Shown piece by piece: positions 34,870-47,296 of a stretch of 64,000 nt of DNA. The notes under the pieces were generated by a model, which made no database searches, had not been told where the DNA came from, and saw only the letters and a list, made by a program, of their open reading frames with translations. A program made the position numbers and the translations under genes. Each line of letters opens with the position of its first letter. Positions within the stretch are counted from its first letter, which is position 1. The stretch comes from Chaenocephalus aceratus (Eukaryota > Chordata > Actinopteri > Perciformes > Channichthyidae): assembly GCA_023974075.1 (NCBI GenBank), contig JAMFTG010000054.1, positions 377,501 to 441,500 on the forward strand. Direction: 5' to 3'.

Positions 34870-35195
34870 CAATACATACATTTCTCCCAATGGGAGAAAT
34901 GGCACTGTTTGTCTGTAGCCAATGCCTTGAACTTTGGCATCATTAGAAAGTCAAGGTAAACTTGTGCCTAACTTGCAGTCTGCAATGCGTGTCACGCTCG
35001 CACACACAAGTAAATATATATGCACGTTCATTCTCACAACGCGTCAGACACAAGAAAATCTACATTAATTTACATCAGAATCAGAAAGTTTTTATTTTTT
35101 TAATTTGTATAATGGGACACAGGGTTCGGTCCGGATTGATTTGCAGTTCGGTCCGGAGGCTGAGAATCCCTGCTGTAATGGATTCAGCATCCTCA
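34490..35195. mobile_element. Possible hAT-like element, weak termini
   Basis: The left edge GAGGGTACTCAAACTTTTTT (about 34498) and the right edge CTGAGAATCCCTGCTG (about 35160-35175) resemble the CAG..TTCTCA ends of some hAT elements. No clear 8-bp duplication was found. The interior holds a CA microsatellite and no transposase. Confidence 0.35.
34799..34867. repeat. (CA)n microsatellite
   Basis: About 68 bp of CA with one CATG interruption. Confidence 0.97.
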
Positions 35196-35339
35196 ATAAC
35201 CTCCACTCAAACACAAATTGTCGAAATCGGCCGAGCCCTTGTTTGTATGAACTATTGTCCATATGGTACTTAATGCTTATTAACACAACTTATGCTAATT
35301 GTGCAAATTGCCCAACATATACAATTTAGCATCCGGCAG

Positions 35340-36095
35340 TTTCTATGTGCTGGGGACCCGTACTATACATTTCTAACATAACACTTGGGCTACTCAACAT
35401 CTGTGTGCTCGCAATAAGACTCTATGAGCTGCAAATAGACTATAACACAAGCTCTGACAGATAAAAACAATCAGGTTTGACTTAATGAGTGAAATTAAAA
35501 TGTGATATATTTCACACGACGTGCCCGCACACGCATTTGAAGTCTCGTACATGTGGTTTCAGAAACACATCAAACATTAAGACTGTGTGATTCTGTGACG
35601 ATGCTTGCTCCGCTGTGGTTTGGACCCAAGGTCAGGTGACCCTCCTGCTGACGGAGCATTGATCTCCGTCTGTCTGACAGAAAGACGTTGGGACGCCTCG
35701 TTAATGTTTCATTCCGCTCTCATTGATCGCTCATAATAAAGAGGACGCTGCTAAACGCTCTCTGCGGACCTGAGGAAACGTTCAGGTCGACCCAGCGCTG
35801 TAATTACAGAGGTCTCTTCATTAATGTTATGATTCATTATTAATATGAGGTTATTTACGACCGTTGGTGTAGTACTGTGTTTGAGTACTTGTACTTAACT
35901 TGAGTACTATTACTTTCTGCTATTTTTTCCTCTATTCCACTACATCTCAGAGGTAAAGACTGAACTACTATGTTCATTACATCATTCAAATGTATTTCCT
36001 AAGCCATTTGAAGAAAATAATTAAAGGAAAAATAAATATAATAATAACATTACTAAAAAATAAATAAATACTAATTAGTATTATTATGATGTAAT
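35340..36095. other. Intron 2 DNA with a fish-repeat fragment
   Basis: No exon. About 35865-35960 reads TGAGTACTTGTACTTAACTT and CCACTACATCTCAGAGGTAA, a fragment of the repeat whose full form is at 50757-52753. Confidence 0.4.
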
Positions 36096-37851
36096 GGTGA
36101 CATCACTATGTAACACTCCTGCTTCAATTGGCTAGCGCTCCAACACATTGTACCTGATAGGCTAAGGGGCGGGACATCTCTAAGCGGTTTGACCAATCAC
36201 AACAGAGCCGGCCAGCTAACCAATCAGAGCAGACTGGGCTCTGGTTTTCAGACAGAGGGTGAAAGAGGTGCTGTCAGCACAGACAGTATGAGAAAAATAA
36301 AGAGCTTTTTGAACATTAAAGCACGGAGACACGTAGAGACACTACATACTGATATACACCTGAACATCAGCAGGAGAGGACTCTTTAAAGTAGAGACACT
36401 ACATACTGATATACACCTGAAACATCAGCAGGAGAGGACTCTTTAAAGTAGAGACACTACATACTGATATACACCTGAACATCAGCAGGAGAGGACTCTT
36501 TAAAGTAGAGACACTACATACTGATATACACCTGAACATCAGCAGGAGAGGACTCTTTAAAGTAGAGACACTACATACTGATATACACCTGAACATCAGC
36601 AGGAGAGAACTCTTTAAAGTAGAGACACTACATACTGATATACACCTGAACATCAGCAGGAGAGGACTCTTTAAAGTAGAGACACTACATACTGATATAC
36701 ACCTGAACATCAGCAGGAGAGGACTCTTTAAAGTAGAGACACTACATACTGATATACACCTGAACATCAGCAGGAGAGAAACTCTTTAAAGTAGAGTCAC
36801 TACATACTGATATACACCTGAACATCAGCAGGAGATGACTCTTTAAAGTAGAGACACTACATACTGATATACACCTGAACATCAGCAGGAGAGGACTCTT
36901 TAAAGTAGAGACACTACATACTGATATAAACCTGAACATCAGCAGGAGAGCACTCTTTAAAGTAGAGACACTACATACTGATATACACCTGAACATCAGC
37001 AGGAGAGGACTCTTTAAAGTAGAGACACTACATACTTATATACACCTGAACATCAGCAGGAGAGGACTCTTTAAAGTAGAGACACTACATACTGATATGC
37101 ACCTGAACATCAGCAGGAGAGGACTCTTTAAAGTAGAGACACTACACTACTGATATACACCTGAACATCAGCAGGAGAGGACTCTTTAAAGTAGAGGACA
37201 CTACATACTGATATGCACCTGAACATCAGCAGGAGAGGACTCTTTAAAGTAGAGACACTAATACTGATATGCATCTGAACCTCAGCAGGAGAGGGATCTT
37301 TAAAGGTAGAGGGACACTACATACTGATATACACCTGAACATCAGCAGGAGAGGACTCTTTAAAGTAGAGACACTACATACTGATATACACCTGAACATC
37401 AGCAGGAGAGGACTCTTTAAAGTAGAGACACTACATACTGATATACACCTGGACATCAGCAGGAGAGGACTCTTTAAAGTAGAGACACTACATATGATAC
37501 ACCTGGACATCAGCAGGAGAGGACTCTTTAAAGTAGAGACACTACATACTGATATACACCTGAACATCAGCAGGAGAGGACTCTTTAAAGTAGGACACTA
37601 CATACTGATATACACCTGAACATCAGCAGGAGAGGACTCTTTAAAGTAGAGACACTACATACTGATATGCACCTGAACATCAGCAGGAGAGGACTCTTTA
37701 AAGTAGAGACACTACATACTGATATGCATCTGAACATCAGCAGGAGAGGACTCTTTAAAGTAGAGACACTACATACTGATATACACCTGAACATCAGCAG
37801 GAGAGGACTCTTTAAAGTAGAGACACTACATACTGATATACACCTGACAAT
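36096..37851 (+). repeat. 57-bp minisatellite array 4 with full head, in intron 2
   Basis: The head (36096-36332) has the most complete form: GTGACATCACTATGTAACAC, ATTGGCTAGCGCTCCAACAC, GGGGCGGGACATCTCTAAGC, GACCAATCACAACAGAGCC, CTAACCAATCAGAGCAGAC, then GAGAAAAATAAAGAGC (an AATAAA). About 26.6 units follow. Single-base indels concentrate near 37140-37580. False ORFs up to 122 codons. Confidence 0.93.
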
Positions 37852-38181
37852 GAGCATTATACGTCCTCTTTGTTTATAATATATCTGAATAATTTCTCAT
37901 CTACTGCTTGAAAATGAACCAGAAATGATTCAGGAGGTTGTCACCTATCATTGAATTATATTTTTTAAACAATTTGTCAAATTTTGATGGTCGGACTATT
38001 TATAGTTTGCTGAGTTGTCGCTTTATTTAAACACTTAACTAAGATTCATGCCCCCCCGATGAGAGGATGTGATTAAGTGTCATCTCCGTTAGAGCTGGCA
38101 GTATTTCTCTCTCTCTCTGACCTGATGTATGAAGATTCTATATTTCCCCTGGTCTCATATTCTCTATATTTCCTCTCCCAG
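37852..38181. other. End of intron 2
   Basis: Non-coding. The last 80 bp are pyrimidine-rich (CTCTCTCTCTCTGACC, TTTCCTCTCCCAG) and form the acceptor of exon 3. Confidence 0.6.
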
Positions 38182-38301
38182 GCACCACCAGACAGCCCAG
38201 AGACGGGGAGATCTCCGGCGTAGATTACAACTTCGTGTCCATCCAGGAGTTCTTCTCTCTGGAGGAGTCGGGAGCGCTGCTGGAGAGCGGGAAGTTCAAA
38301 G
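38182..38301 (+). CDS. MAGI-like: MAGI-like exon 3: guanylate-kinase segment
   Basis: Acceptor CTCTCCCAG at 38181, donor GTGAGG at 38302, 120 nt, phase 1 to 1. With exon 2 it reads [21 protein letters not shown] and [19 protein letters not shown]. The motif PR.GE..GVDY.F....EF..LE.SG.LLE.G is the signature of the MAGI guanylate-kinase segment. That domain lacks a full nucleotide-binding loop in the family and acts in protein binding rather than catalysis. Confidence 0.95.
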
Positions 38302-38336
38302 GTGAGGCGCCTCGAAAGCTCAATCAATAACACCTA

Positions 38337-38640
38337 CTGTAAAGATACAGATAAAGAACTACTTTATTGATCCAAATTTGGGATTTTGTTGCGTTGCAGC
38401 AGCATAAAAATACATGGCATTGTACATTAGAGAAGTTAAAAGACAAGAAGTAAACAATCCAAAATGTAAACATCTGAAATAGAAATAAAATAGCATTAAA
38501 AAACAAATTAACAGTAACAAAATATAATGCAGGATATTATTAAGTGTGTAAGGAATGGAATATTAAATATGAAATGGAAACAAAAGTAGAATGTACAGTG
38601 AGTTAAAGTTATCCAAGAGAAGCTATGGATATAACTTAGA
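38337..38640 (-). repeat. LINE 3' tail, reversed
   Basis: Begins ACAGATAAAGAACTACTTTA, TTGATCCAAATTTGGGATTT and continues A-rich, as in reversed fish LINE ends. About 38641-38670 (AGCCTTTATTGTCATCATAC) is another reversed tail into which the neighbouring LTR may have inserted. Confidence 0.5.
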
Positions 38641-38680
38641 ATAGAAAGCCTTTATTGTCATCATACTAACATGTGTAGCA

Positions 38681-39190
38681 ATGCAGTGGGAGTCACCGAC
38701 TCAGGAAAGAGACACGGTAGAGCAGGAGCTTCGATGTCAAACACTGATGGTTTATTTGGAGTTTCGGCCGGAGGATTCACATCACAAGTCACAGCAGTCA
38801 CGGTCTGACTGCACGGGTGGGTTGCCACGTCAATTCTGGAGCGCCTCTCTCTCGTTAGCCCATTTAACTGGTTTCAAAGAGAGTAATCAACATATTTTGA
38901 TAAGATAGCTTAGACAGTTGGGCACACTGAGTCACTTGCATCCGTCACTTATGGCCTCGAAGATTTCATACCTTGGAGTCCACAAACAACAAAGAAGGAA
39001 GTGTCCCAGTGCACCCACAACAACAGACCATCTGTGACCTAGGGTTGCCCGGTCACAGAATGGGAACAACAACATTATGGCTGAAGCAGCCTCTCCTTAA
39101 AGGAGATAACAGACGTCAGGGTTGGTCCTGCACGTCATATCTAGGAGTCTAGGACAATTATTTCCCTAACAGTCCACTCTTTTTATCATT
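38681..39190 (-). mobile_element. LTR-retroelement LTR with adjoining purine tract
   Basis: On the minus strand the segment starts TGTTAGGGAAATAATTGTCC (from 39171) and contains CTCCGGCCGAAACTCCAAAT with AAACCATCAGTGTTTG, an AATAAA region, ending near GACTCCCACTGCA at about 38682. Just outside the start the minus strand reads AAAAAGAGTGGAC, resembling a polypurine tract, so this may be a 3' LTR. No gag, pol or env coding was found next to it. It shares the AATAAA block with 45424-45767. Confidence 0.65.
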
Positions 39191-39741
39191 TATGATAACC
39201 TAAACAGTTACACAATGAGAGGTTGGGGTGAAACCTTGCGCAAACGAAAACAAACAACAAAAACACATAAACAATCATACAAAGGGTAATAAATACTTAA
39301 GACGTATAGAGCTATAAAGTGCATTCAAAAGGTTTTAGGACTGTTAGTTTAGCAGCCTGGTGTTAGTGATTGTAGCTTGTCTGTTTCACGTCAAATAAAT
39401 TAGCGCAATGTTAATTATGAAACCTAGTTTGACGATAAGTGGGATAAAGGGCAAATCTCTGCAATATTTTATAAGTATAATCTTGGACTCTAGTCTAGCA
39501 TGTAAACGGAGACAATGATATAAAATAAGAACTTGTGATCAAATGTCCTAGTTTGTTTTAGATATACAGTATATTATCAGTATTATTTTGTGAGTGATTA
39601 TTTTTACTGATTGATTTGAATTAGGATGTTGTAAGATACTGTAAGAAGGAATGACTTTTTAACAGAAGTTGTAGTTTTGTTGGATTTTAAGTTTAACTTC
39701 TTATTTAATAAGAAGTATTGCATTATCTCAGACCAATTTAA

Positions 39742-40413
39742 AGTGCACCTATCATGCTATTTTTAGGCATATATTATGGGTCTCAGATATATACGAATAT
39801 ATAAAAACATGTCTATGATGTGTTTTGCTCAAAATACACACAGATCATGCATTTGAGAAATCCCTCATATCCCTCTATTCCAGCTGTTAGAGAAACGTGG
39901 ATTTTGGGTCCTTCGCTTAAAAAAAAAAAAAAAGGAGGCGGAGCTAATGCCTGATCAGAATTCTACCGGATATAAAGCTAAATTCTGCTGTGATAAAACG
40001 GCATCCTGTTCTAAACTACATCAAGGATTATTTCTGAAACAGTATGGAGCTCAAATGCTTTTTCTCTGGCGGGTTTATCACAAGGTGAGTTCTTTTTTTT
40101 ATGTCCTGCTTCTTCACACACATGCTCTCCAGTACAGGTTAGCTCTGAGTGTTAGCGATGCTAATGTAAACACCGACCATATTACGTCCAAAACACATCA
40201 GGCATTGTTTCTGATAGCAACTCTCTGTGGGTCCACCATCCAAAATTACGTCATATCGGACGCAAATCTGTATCCGCTCGATGTACCCGTTTTTAAAAGA
40301 TTTGGGTACGGAGGAAAAGAGAGAGGCTTTTATTTTCTGATGCTGCGTGAGTTCTCCGACACACCGGGGACATGTTTATGTATAAAATACATCAAAATAT
40401 AGATAGGTCCCCT
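39742..40413. mobile_element. piggyBac-like MITE, copy 1
   Basis: Ends AGTGCACCTATC and GATAGGTCCCCT (inverted, 10 of 12) are flanked by TTAA on both sides (39738-39741, 40414-40417). The interior matches copy 2 at 42522: ACAAGGTGAGTTC, ACATGCTCTCCAGTACAGGT, TAGCGATGCTAATGTAAACA. The 151-codon ORF across it is not a transposase. Confidence 0.8.
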
Positions 40414-40574
40414 TTAAACAAAAAGGTGCATCTTCATCTACGTTTGATGATATGCACAGAAAGTGCTTATTTTTGTGTTGTTTGATTCTAAAATCTGTTA
40501 TTCTCACTACTAGTGTCTTTTAAACTGCTTAATTTTAAAATAACTTTTAATCTATTTTTTTATTTAATGATTTA

Positions 40575-40760
40575 ATCAAGCATTTATTATGTAAGGCACA
40601 TTGAGCTGCCTTTATGTAAAATAAATCAATATAAAAGATAGACTTGCCTTGCCAAAATTAAATTCTAATGTAATTTGAACCAACAATGAACCATAAAGTT
40701 TAGGCTGCAGGTTTAGCAAAACAAAAAATCAATATAAAAACGGTGACTGGTGGCTACTTC
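40575..40760 (+). repeat. Intron 3 direct repeat, copy 1
   Basis: Reads CATTTATTATGTAAGGCACA, TTGAGCTGCC, then TTAGGCTGCAGGTTTAGCAA and AACGGTGACT. A diverged second copy lies at 41870-42040, about 1.3 kb downstream. Confidence 0.55.
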
Positions 40761-41865
40761 CTGTCCAGGTGCAGATGCTCCATAGACTTTAGTTTCATTT
40801 GACCCGCGCCAGGCCAGCTGTTGTAAATAATCCCATGTATTGGCAGGTTTGTGTTGTGATGAGGCTAACAGAGTTAATATCAGTCAGTCGCTTCTCTCTC
40901 TGCATATTAATGCTCTCAGGTGCCCCCCCCCCCCCCTGTACGGGTCAGAGTGCTGCCTCTGATTAAAAGCCTCCATATATTAGCATCCTACATTTATCAG
41001 AGTTTAATGGCAGCCATGAATGTCATCCTCACTTCAGGATCAGCAGTGCATGGGGGGGGGTTACAGCAGTGCATTGTGGGGTTTCAGCAGTAAATGGTGG
41101 CGGCTGCTGACCTTGTTGAGGAGTTGAGTAATCTAATGCTTCCTCTCTGAAACAGATGCATGTTGGAGGTAATGTCATTTCGTCTTCAGCAGCAGATGGC
41201 TGTCACTGGGAATATAGAATATATAGAGAGAGTAAATACAGTGGATTGTCTCTGGGGAGACATGATGTACTTACATACAGAAATACATGGGTTAGAAAAG
41301 TACAACAGGGAGAAATACAAGCTATGAAAAAAACATGTCAAAATATTTACAATAAAATCCTATTCAATTGAAAGCTGTGTGGAATTAAACTACAATAAAT
41401 CAATGAAAAAATCTTAACAAAAAGGGTTATAATGCACAATAAATACTTGTACTTTTGGTACTTTGAGTTTATTTTGAAGCCGATCCTTTGATGTACTGAG
41501 TAGTAATGTTTTGAGTGCAGGACTTTTAGCTGAACAGAGTAAAGTAAACTGCCATATACATGTACACACAGATATCTAACGCATCACAAGCCTAATTGCA
41601 AAGTCTTAAGATTAGTTTTTGGATTTTTAATATTGGCAAACCGGAGGACTTCTTCCATCACTGATCATTTAATCAATAGAAACATGTAATAATAGTGCGG
41701 AGTGCAAAGGGCGCTGAAAGACAGACATCATGATTAATGCAACGACCACTTCCTGTAAAACCATTAAGACGTCATTTATCTGCAAGGACAACAATATCAG
41801 TTTTGTCCCTCGAGTTATTAGATTAGAAACATGTTAGTTTTACTCTCTTATTATGCTCTTTCATA
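40761..41865. other. Intron 3 DNA
   Basis: No exon. A C run near 40923-40935, a G run near 41051, and at about 41435-41540 a GTACTTTGAGTTTATTTTGA, GTGCAGGACTTTTAGC fragment of the repeat seen in full at 50757. Confidence 0.4.
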
Positions 41866-41869
41866 ATAA

Positions 41870-42040
41870 ATGCCAACATTTATTATTTAAGGCACCTTGA
41901 GCTTCCTTAATAAATCAATCTAAAAATAAACTCGCCTTGTCAGAATGTATTTCTAATCTGCTTTGAAAAAAAAGATCTGTTTGAGTTGAGGCTGCAGGTT
42001 TAGCAAAGAAAATATCATCATTATAAACACGGTGACTTGT
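41870..42040 (+). repeat. Intron 3 direct repeat, copy 2
   Basis: Reads CATTTATTATTTAAGGCACC, TTGAGCTTCC, GAGGCTGCAGGTTTAGCAAA, ACACGGTGACTTG. It ends about 45 bp before exon 4. Confidence 0.55.
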
Positions 42041-42084
42041 GTCATTTCTCAAGTCGTCTGTCCCCGTGTCTTCCTCTGTCTCAG

Positions 42085-42258
42085 GGAATTACTACGGCAC
42101 CCCCCGCCCCGTGCACATCAGCGCAGAGAGCCCCCCCATCACCTACCAGGAGCACCGAAACCTGCTCAGGAACTTCAGAACGAGGAGCAAGTCCCTCAGC
42201 AACCTGGAGAAAAGTGCAGAGGACGCGGAGAACAGCGAGGACGACTCGGGACTCTCAG
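42085..42258 (+). CDS. MAGI-like: MAGI-like exon 4: end of guanylate-kinase segment
   Basis: Acceptor TCTGTCTCAG at 42084, donor GTCAGT at 42259, 174 nt, phase 1 to 1. It reads GNYYGTPRPVHISAESPPIT, then NFRTRSKSLSNLEKSAEDAE, then NSEDDSGLS. GNYYGTP.P is the conserved MAGI motif at this position, and a basic K.S..N.EK stretch followed by acidic residues is typical of the linker before WW1. No stop or frameshift. Confidence 0.95.
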
Positions 42259-42521
42259 GTCAGTGGAACCAAAATATTGCAAAAACAAAATGGATTAATA
42301 TTTATAATACTATTCATTTAGTATTTGTTTGAATTTTTCCCAATTTGGCTACGAAATCAGTGTCTTGGTGGCGGTACAATAAACTTCTACAGACTTTTAG
42401 ATAATAAAAAAAAACACACATCACGAATGTTTAAAATATTAGCGTTTGAGCCAGTGCGACTCCTGAATCAGAATCTGAAACAGAATGATTGTATTCTGGA
42501 CGAAATTGGGTTTCCTTTTAA

Positions 42522-45324
42522 AGGTGACCTATCGTGCAAAATGCACTTTTTGATGTCTTTTATACATAAATATGTGTCCCCGGTGAGTCAGGGAACTCAC
42601 GCATAGTCAGAAAATAAAACCCTCTCTCTTTTCCTCCGTACCCAAATCTCTAAAAACGGGGAACAACGGAGCTGATCCAGATTTGCATGTGGACCCACGG
42701 CCCTATCAGAAACGTTGCTATCAGAAACAATGACCGACTGTTTTGGACGTAATATGGTCGGTGTTTACGTTAGCATCGCTAACACTCAGAGCTAACCTGT
42801 ACTGGAGAGCATGTGTGTGAAGAAGCAGGAAGTAAAAAGGAAACTCACCTTGTGGTATAACCGGCAAGAGAGAAAGCCTTTGAGCTCCAGACTGTTTCAG
42901 AGAGAATCCTTGATAATCCATGATATGGCGTTTCATCACGGCAGCGTTTAGTTTAGACGTAGCTGCCGGGTCCCGCATGAGCTCAGCCCCCTCCTTTTTT
43001 ATTTTTTTTAAAGCTTTATACCCCAAATCAGCACTTTTGAAACAGGAAGTGAAATAGAGGGATATGAGGCATGGCTAGAATGGGTGATCCAGTGGCGGTT
43101 CTAGAACATTTTACATGGGGTGGCAAAGGGGGGGCAAGAGGTCATGCCAAGGTGGCATAGGAGGGCGGACAGTACGTGGTATTTTATACTGTATATACCT
43201 ATTTATTGTTAATTCATGCCCTAACACAAGTGTTCTTAATGCACAAGAGAAACAAGGTGTTCAGACAAACAATCGGGTGCCCTTTGAGTCCCCCAAGCTT
43301 ACCTCAACCATTTTAAATGAAAGGAAACTACAACATGTATTTTAAAGCAATGTAAAATTAAAAATATATATTTTGTTTTTAAAAAAAATGGGTTGTCTTA
43401 GACAGACATATTTGCATGTCCTCACTAAGCATTATTACATATTAATTTAATATTAAACAAATCAAAATGGCCAATTATCCCAAAATGTTGCAGCTAATAT
43501 AATCATATGCTTGTCAACTTTAACTGATCAAAAATAAATTATGAAAAAATACTTGAATTATCTATGAAATTGCAATATTGTCCCTCAGTTTGTTTCAACC
43601 CCGTCACGCCATACCATTTACCCTCCTATTAAAATAATGGATCAGTCCATGTGTGATCTGCAGGGAGGGTCAGTCCATGTGTGATCTGCATTGAGGGGAT
43701 TACATCAAAGTGTCAGTTTCTTCTCTTACCTATATTTCAGTTTTTGTATTTTCAGATTAAGATTGACAAACTCAACATTTCAACTATGTTGTATGAATTA
43801 ATAATAGTAAATAATTGTTTATTACAAAAATAAACAATAGTTTTGCAAAATATTACAATTTTGTAATGTCCTTGATTTCCATGTGGTGCCATATCTTAGC
43901 TAAACAAGGTCTCAGGCCTACTTTTTGTCAAAAACTTCAACCATGTTACATTTTTTCAAGGAAATTCCTAGTAATTATTTATATGTTGTGCCTGAGGTGG
44001 GAACATGTAAGTAGTCCACTACCAGATGTTATGACCAAACATTTTGGTTTCATTTTTCAAAGATTAAAGACCCAAAAGGCACCCGATTCAGAGAATACTC
44101 AGAATTCTGCATACTGTAAGTACTTCATTATAATTAAGTACACAAATGACATCACCGCCATCTCTTCAGAGAGCTAAAGGTGACCTGTGCAGCAACACAT
44201 TTCAATCAAATTTGTCAATACTAAGAGCTGCTAGATTGAGCTGCTGTAATGGAACATGTAAGGAGAATAAGAACATACCATGTGGTCCAGCTGGAGTCTC
44301 CTCTGCCTCCTGATCCCTGCCTCTGGCCCTCTTTCTGATACTTCATCTTTATTCCTCACATATATTTCTTCTTCTTCACTCTTCATCTCCTCCTCTTCCT
44401 CCTGCTCTGACCCTCCTGGTCTCTTCATCTCTCTTTTCCTTTTCCTCTTTCTGTTCGTCCTGATACTTCTCATATATGTCTTTTTGCTGTTGTTGAATCA
44501 CTCCAGCTACTCTGGCCTGCAAGAGTCTACTGTGTGAAAAGCACTGGTACAAATGCTTGTATAACTTTACACGTTGGGCCATGTAGCTAATAAGTAGCAT
44601 ATCATCAGAAAGTATTTATCAAGCGCACACAGGCAGCTGTGTTTGGATCCAGTTTTTACGGTAAAGGATGTATCCTGGTTTCATTGATCTGGCCTCATGG
44701 CTGTGATGTGTAGTTTACGTGGATTTAATAGGAGGCTACCGCGTAGTTTAGCAAAGTGATCGATCTCCCAGCTAACGCTGTCTGCGTAGTTTTGTAACGT
44801 AACGCCCCAAACAGCGCCCATCTGTTAAACGCTATCGATTCAAACGGCAGCGTTTTATTAATATTTAGTTACAAGCTCTCGTCCTTAGTAAAAACAAAAC
44901 TAGTGGAAAGGGAAATGCTCCCAGGGGAAGCTGATCCATAGGTGCTGGGACAGCTCGCTCCCTCTCTGCAGCGGTGTGAGCCGCGGTCTGTGTGAACGCC
45001 GCTCCGCAGTTTAATGCAGGGCCGTAGCTGCGTTTTTAACGGGCCTAAAATGATATTTAAAACTATTCAATTTTAACTATGATGTTGTTTTGTTGCTTGA
45101 GAAGCTTGTGGAAATAGTGTAGGTTTGTTTTAGTACAGTTTTAGGGAAACAAAAATTAGGGGGGCAGCTGGGGGGGCAAGGCTCTACAGTGCAGCTGCCC
45201 CCCGTAGATCCGCCCCTGGGGTGATCTGTTTGGTATTTTGAGCAAAACACTTCATAGACATGTTTTTAATATATTTTTAAATATCTGAGACCCATGCTAT
45301 TGCCTAAAAATAGATCGGTGACCT
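42522..45324. mobile_element. piggyBac-like MITE, copy 2, split by a hAT
   Basis: Ends AGGTGACCTATC at 42522 and GATCGGTGACCT ending at 45324, both next to TTAA (42518-42521, 45325-45328). Inverted relative to copy 1 (GTTTACGTTAGCATCGCTAA, CTGTACTGGAGAGCATGTGT). A hAT element occupies 43090-45218; removing it leaves about 670 bp, the length of copy 1. Confidence 0.85.
43090..45218. mobile_element. 2.1-kb hAT element with perfect 8-bp duplication
   Basis: Starts CAGTGGCGGTTCTAGAAC and ends GTAGATCCGCCCCTG; the inverted ends share CAG-GGCGG-TCTA. The exact target duplication GGGTGATC is at 43082-43089 and 45219-45226. The interior includes Glu/Lys/Arg-rich minus-strand frames (44231-44600) but no recognisable transposase domain, so it is probably non-autonomous. 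Confidence 0.92.
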
Positions 45325-45423
45325 TTAATAACAAAACTAAACAAAAAATATAAAATAAACAATTACGCACATAACTTGGGGAAATACTTCCTAGGCCCAT
45401 TACTTTGACCCAGTGTATCCGTT

Positions 45424-45767
45424 TGTTGGGGAAATACTTTCCTAGGCCCAGTACTTTGACCCGGTGTATCAGTTTGTACTGCCCTCGCTGAGCACAGACC
45501 TGTGACAAGGCGGGTCTGTGTGACCAGTTCCTGCCTGTTGGCATCAGCTGATAGAGGTGTTATTATAGTGCTTTATCTTGTTATGCACAATGTTGATTAT
45601 CTCTCAGAACCAGCTAAATACATGGGTCTGGGGAAGAGATCTTCAGAACATGTCTTGTGAATTCTCCGGCCGAATCTCCAAATAAACCATCAGTGTTTGC
45701 CCTCAAAGTTCCAGCTCTCTCCATGTCTCTCTGAGTCTCCAGTGCTTCAGAAGTTTCCATCACAACA
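45424..45767 (+). mobile_element. Solo-LTR-like fragment
   Basis: Runs from TGTTGGGGAAATACTTTCC to TTTCCATCACAACA, 344 bp with TG..CA ends. It contains TCTCCGGCCGAATCTCCAAA, TAAACCATCAGTGTTTGCCC. The first about 50 bp is tandemly duplicated upstream (45376-45423). It shares the AATAAA block with the LTR at 38681-39190 in opposite orientation. No coding region attached. Confidence 0.6.
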
Positions 45768-45779
45768 TATATACATTTA

Positions 45780-46940
45780 CCTTTTAATGGAACTTTCTTA
45801 AGTAAAGGGTCTGAGGCTTCCTCTGGTAGAAGAAGCCCTGCAGCGCTCCATCTGCAGCTCAGTCTCTGATCCTCACATTAATCAATCATCTGCAGATTAG
45901 TATGCTCTAACTCTCCGCGGGGCGGGGGGGGCATCGATCGCTGGATCTCCTCCAGAGGAAGGTCGGGGGGGGGGGGGTCATGTGACAAGGACAGAGGAAG
46001 AGGAAGCATTCAGATCCTTTACTGAAGTAACAATACCAAAAATACTCCATTACACGTACAAGTCCTATATTACAAATGCCACTTTAGATATCATATAATT
46101 AGCTAAATGTACTTTTAAGTATCAGACTTATATCACAAGCTATTCAATAAATGTAGTGGAGTAGAAATACATTATTCACCTTTTATATGCAGTAGATTAG
46201 AAGTTGTTCTTTGTTTATGTTGTTTTCAACATATGTTGGAAAAGTGTGCAGGAACAATAGCACTAAAATGAATTTAACGGAGACAAATAACCTTATTAAT
46301 TGAACGGCAATGCATGACAACCTCAAAACGGCCTTTTCCAAACCACTTAATCTCAATGTGTGCTGATAGACGGTGTTTGAGAGTCTCACAAGTTCACAGT
46401 AGCCGAACAGAAGGCGAGTAGGAGATTAGGAGGTGAGGAAGGGAGGGAGGGGAGCGAGGGAGGGGTGTGGACAGGGCTGAGAGGAAAGGTGGAGGCAGAG
46501 TGGTGCAGCACACAGGATGGAGGTGGGCTCAGATCCAGAGTCAGAGCCCCAGGCAGCATGGATCACACTGAGTTCTGCTGTGTCATGCTCTGAGGTGTGG
46601 GTGGTTTCCCTGGTTACGTCAGATCAGGAAGGACAGATTCAAGGACGGAGAGGAGACAGCATGCATGTCTCTCTGTTTTTCTGGTGGTATACTGCATGCA
46701 TGGTCACACACTCACTCACACACTCACACACTCACACACTCCGCCTCCTCAGAGAAATGCTGACCTCAGGGTTTTTTCGCCTGACATCAGATTGCACAGC
46801 ATCAGGTCGTTAACACAGGTTCAGCAGGAACTTGTTCACCTCCTGCATCTGCTAGGTGACTTAAAGTGGAGAAATGAACGACACAAAGAACCAAGACAAT
46901 GCTGGCTTTAAAACAAATCTGACTCAAAGATCCAACTGTT
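45780..46940. other. Intron 4 DNA, no exon seen
   Basis: G runs (about 45921, 45966), a fragment of the TACTTTTAAGTATCAGACTT repeat (about 46015-46180), purine-rich DNA (46410-46500) and a CACACTCA short repeat (about 46704-46740). ORFs here (98 and 104 codons) show no domain. Confidence 0.35.
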
Positions 46941-46944
46941 TTCC

Positions 46945-47296
46945 AAGGTCACGTACAATGTGTTGGAGCGCTAGCCAATCGAAGCGCGAGTGTTACACAA
47001 TGATGTCACTATGTTCCAGAAGTAACCAATGAGTCAAATTGAGACGGTGTGAGACATACATAAAGATTACACACTAATCTGAAACAAAATGAAATAACCA
47101 AATGTGAGATAAAAGTGTCAGCTAAATGAAACGTAGTGACTCAAGAGCCAAGATTTTAGACAATGCTGGCTTTTTCAAATCTGATTTAAAGATCCAATTT
47201 TCCAGGGTCACGTACAATGTGTTGGAGAGCTAGCCAATAGTGTTCCACAATGATGTCACTATGTTCCAGAAGTAAACAAAGGAGTCTAATGTAGAC

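Noticed and set aside
39947..40402. 151-codon ORF in intron 3 as a possible gene
   Set aside because: It lies entirely within a TTAA-flanked MITE whose second copy does not preserve the same frame.
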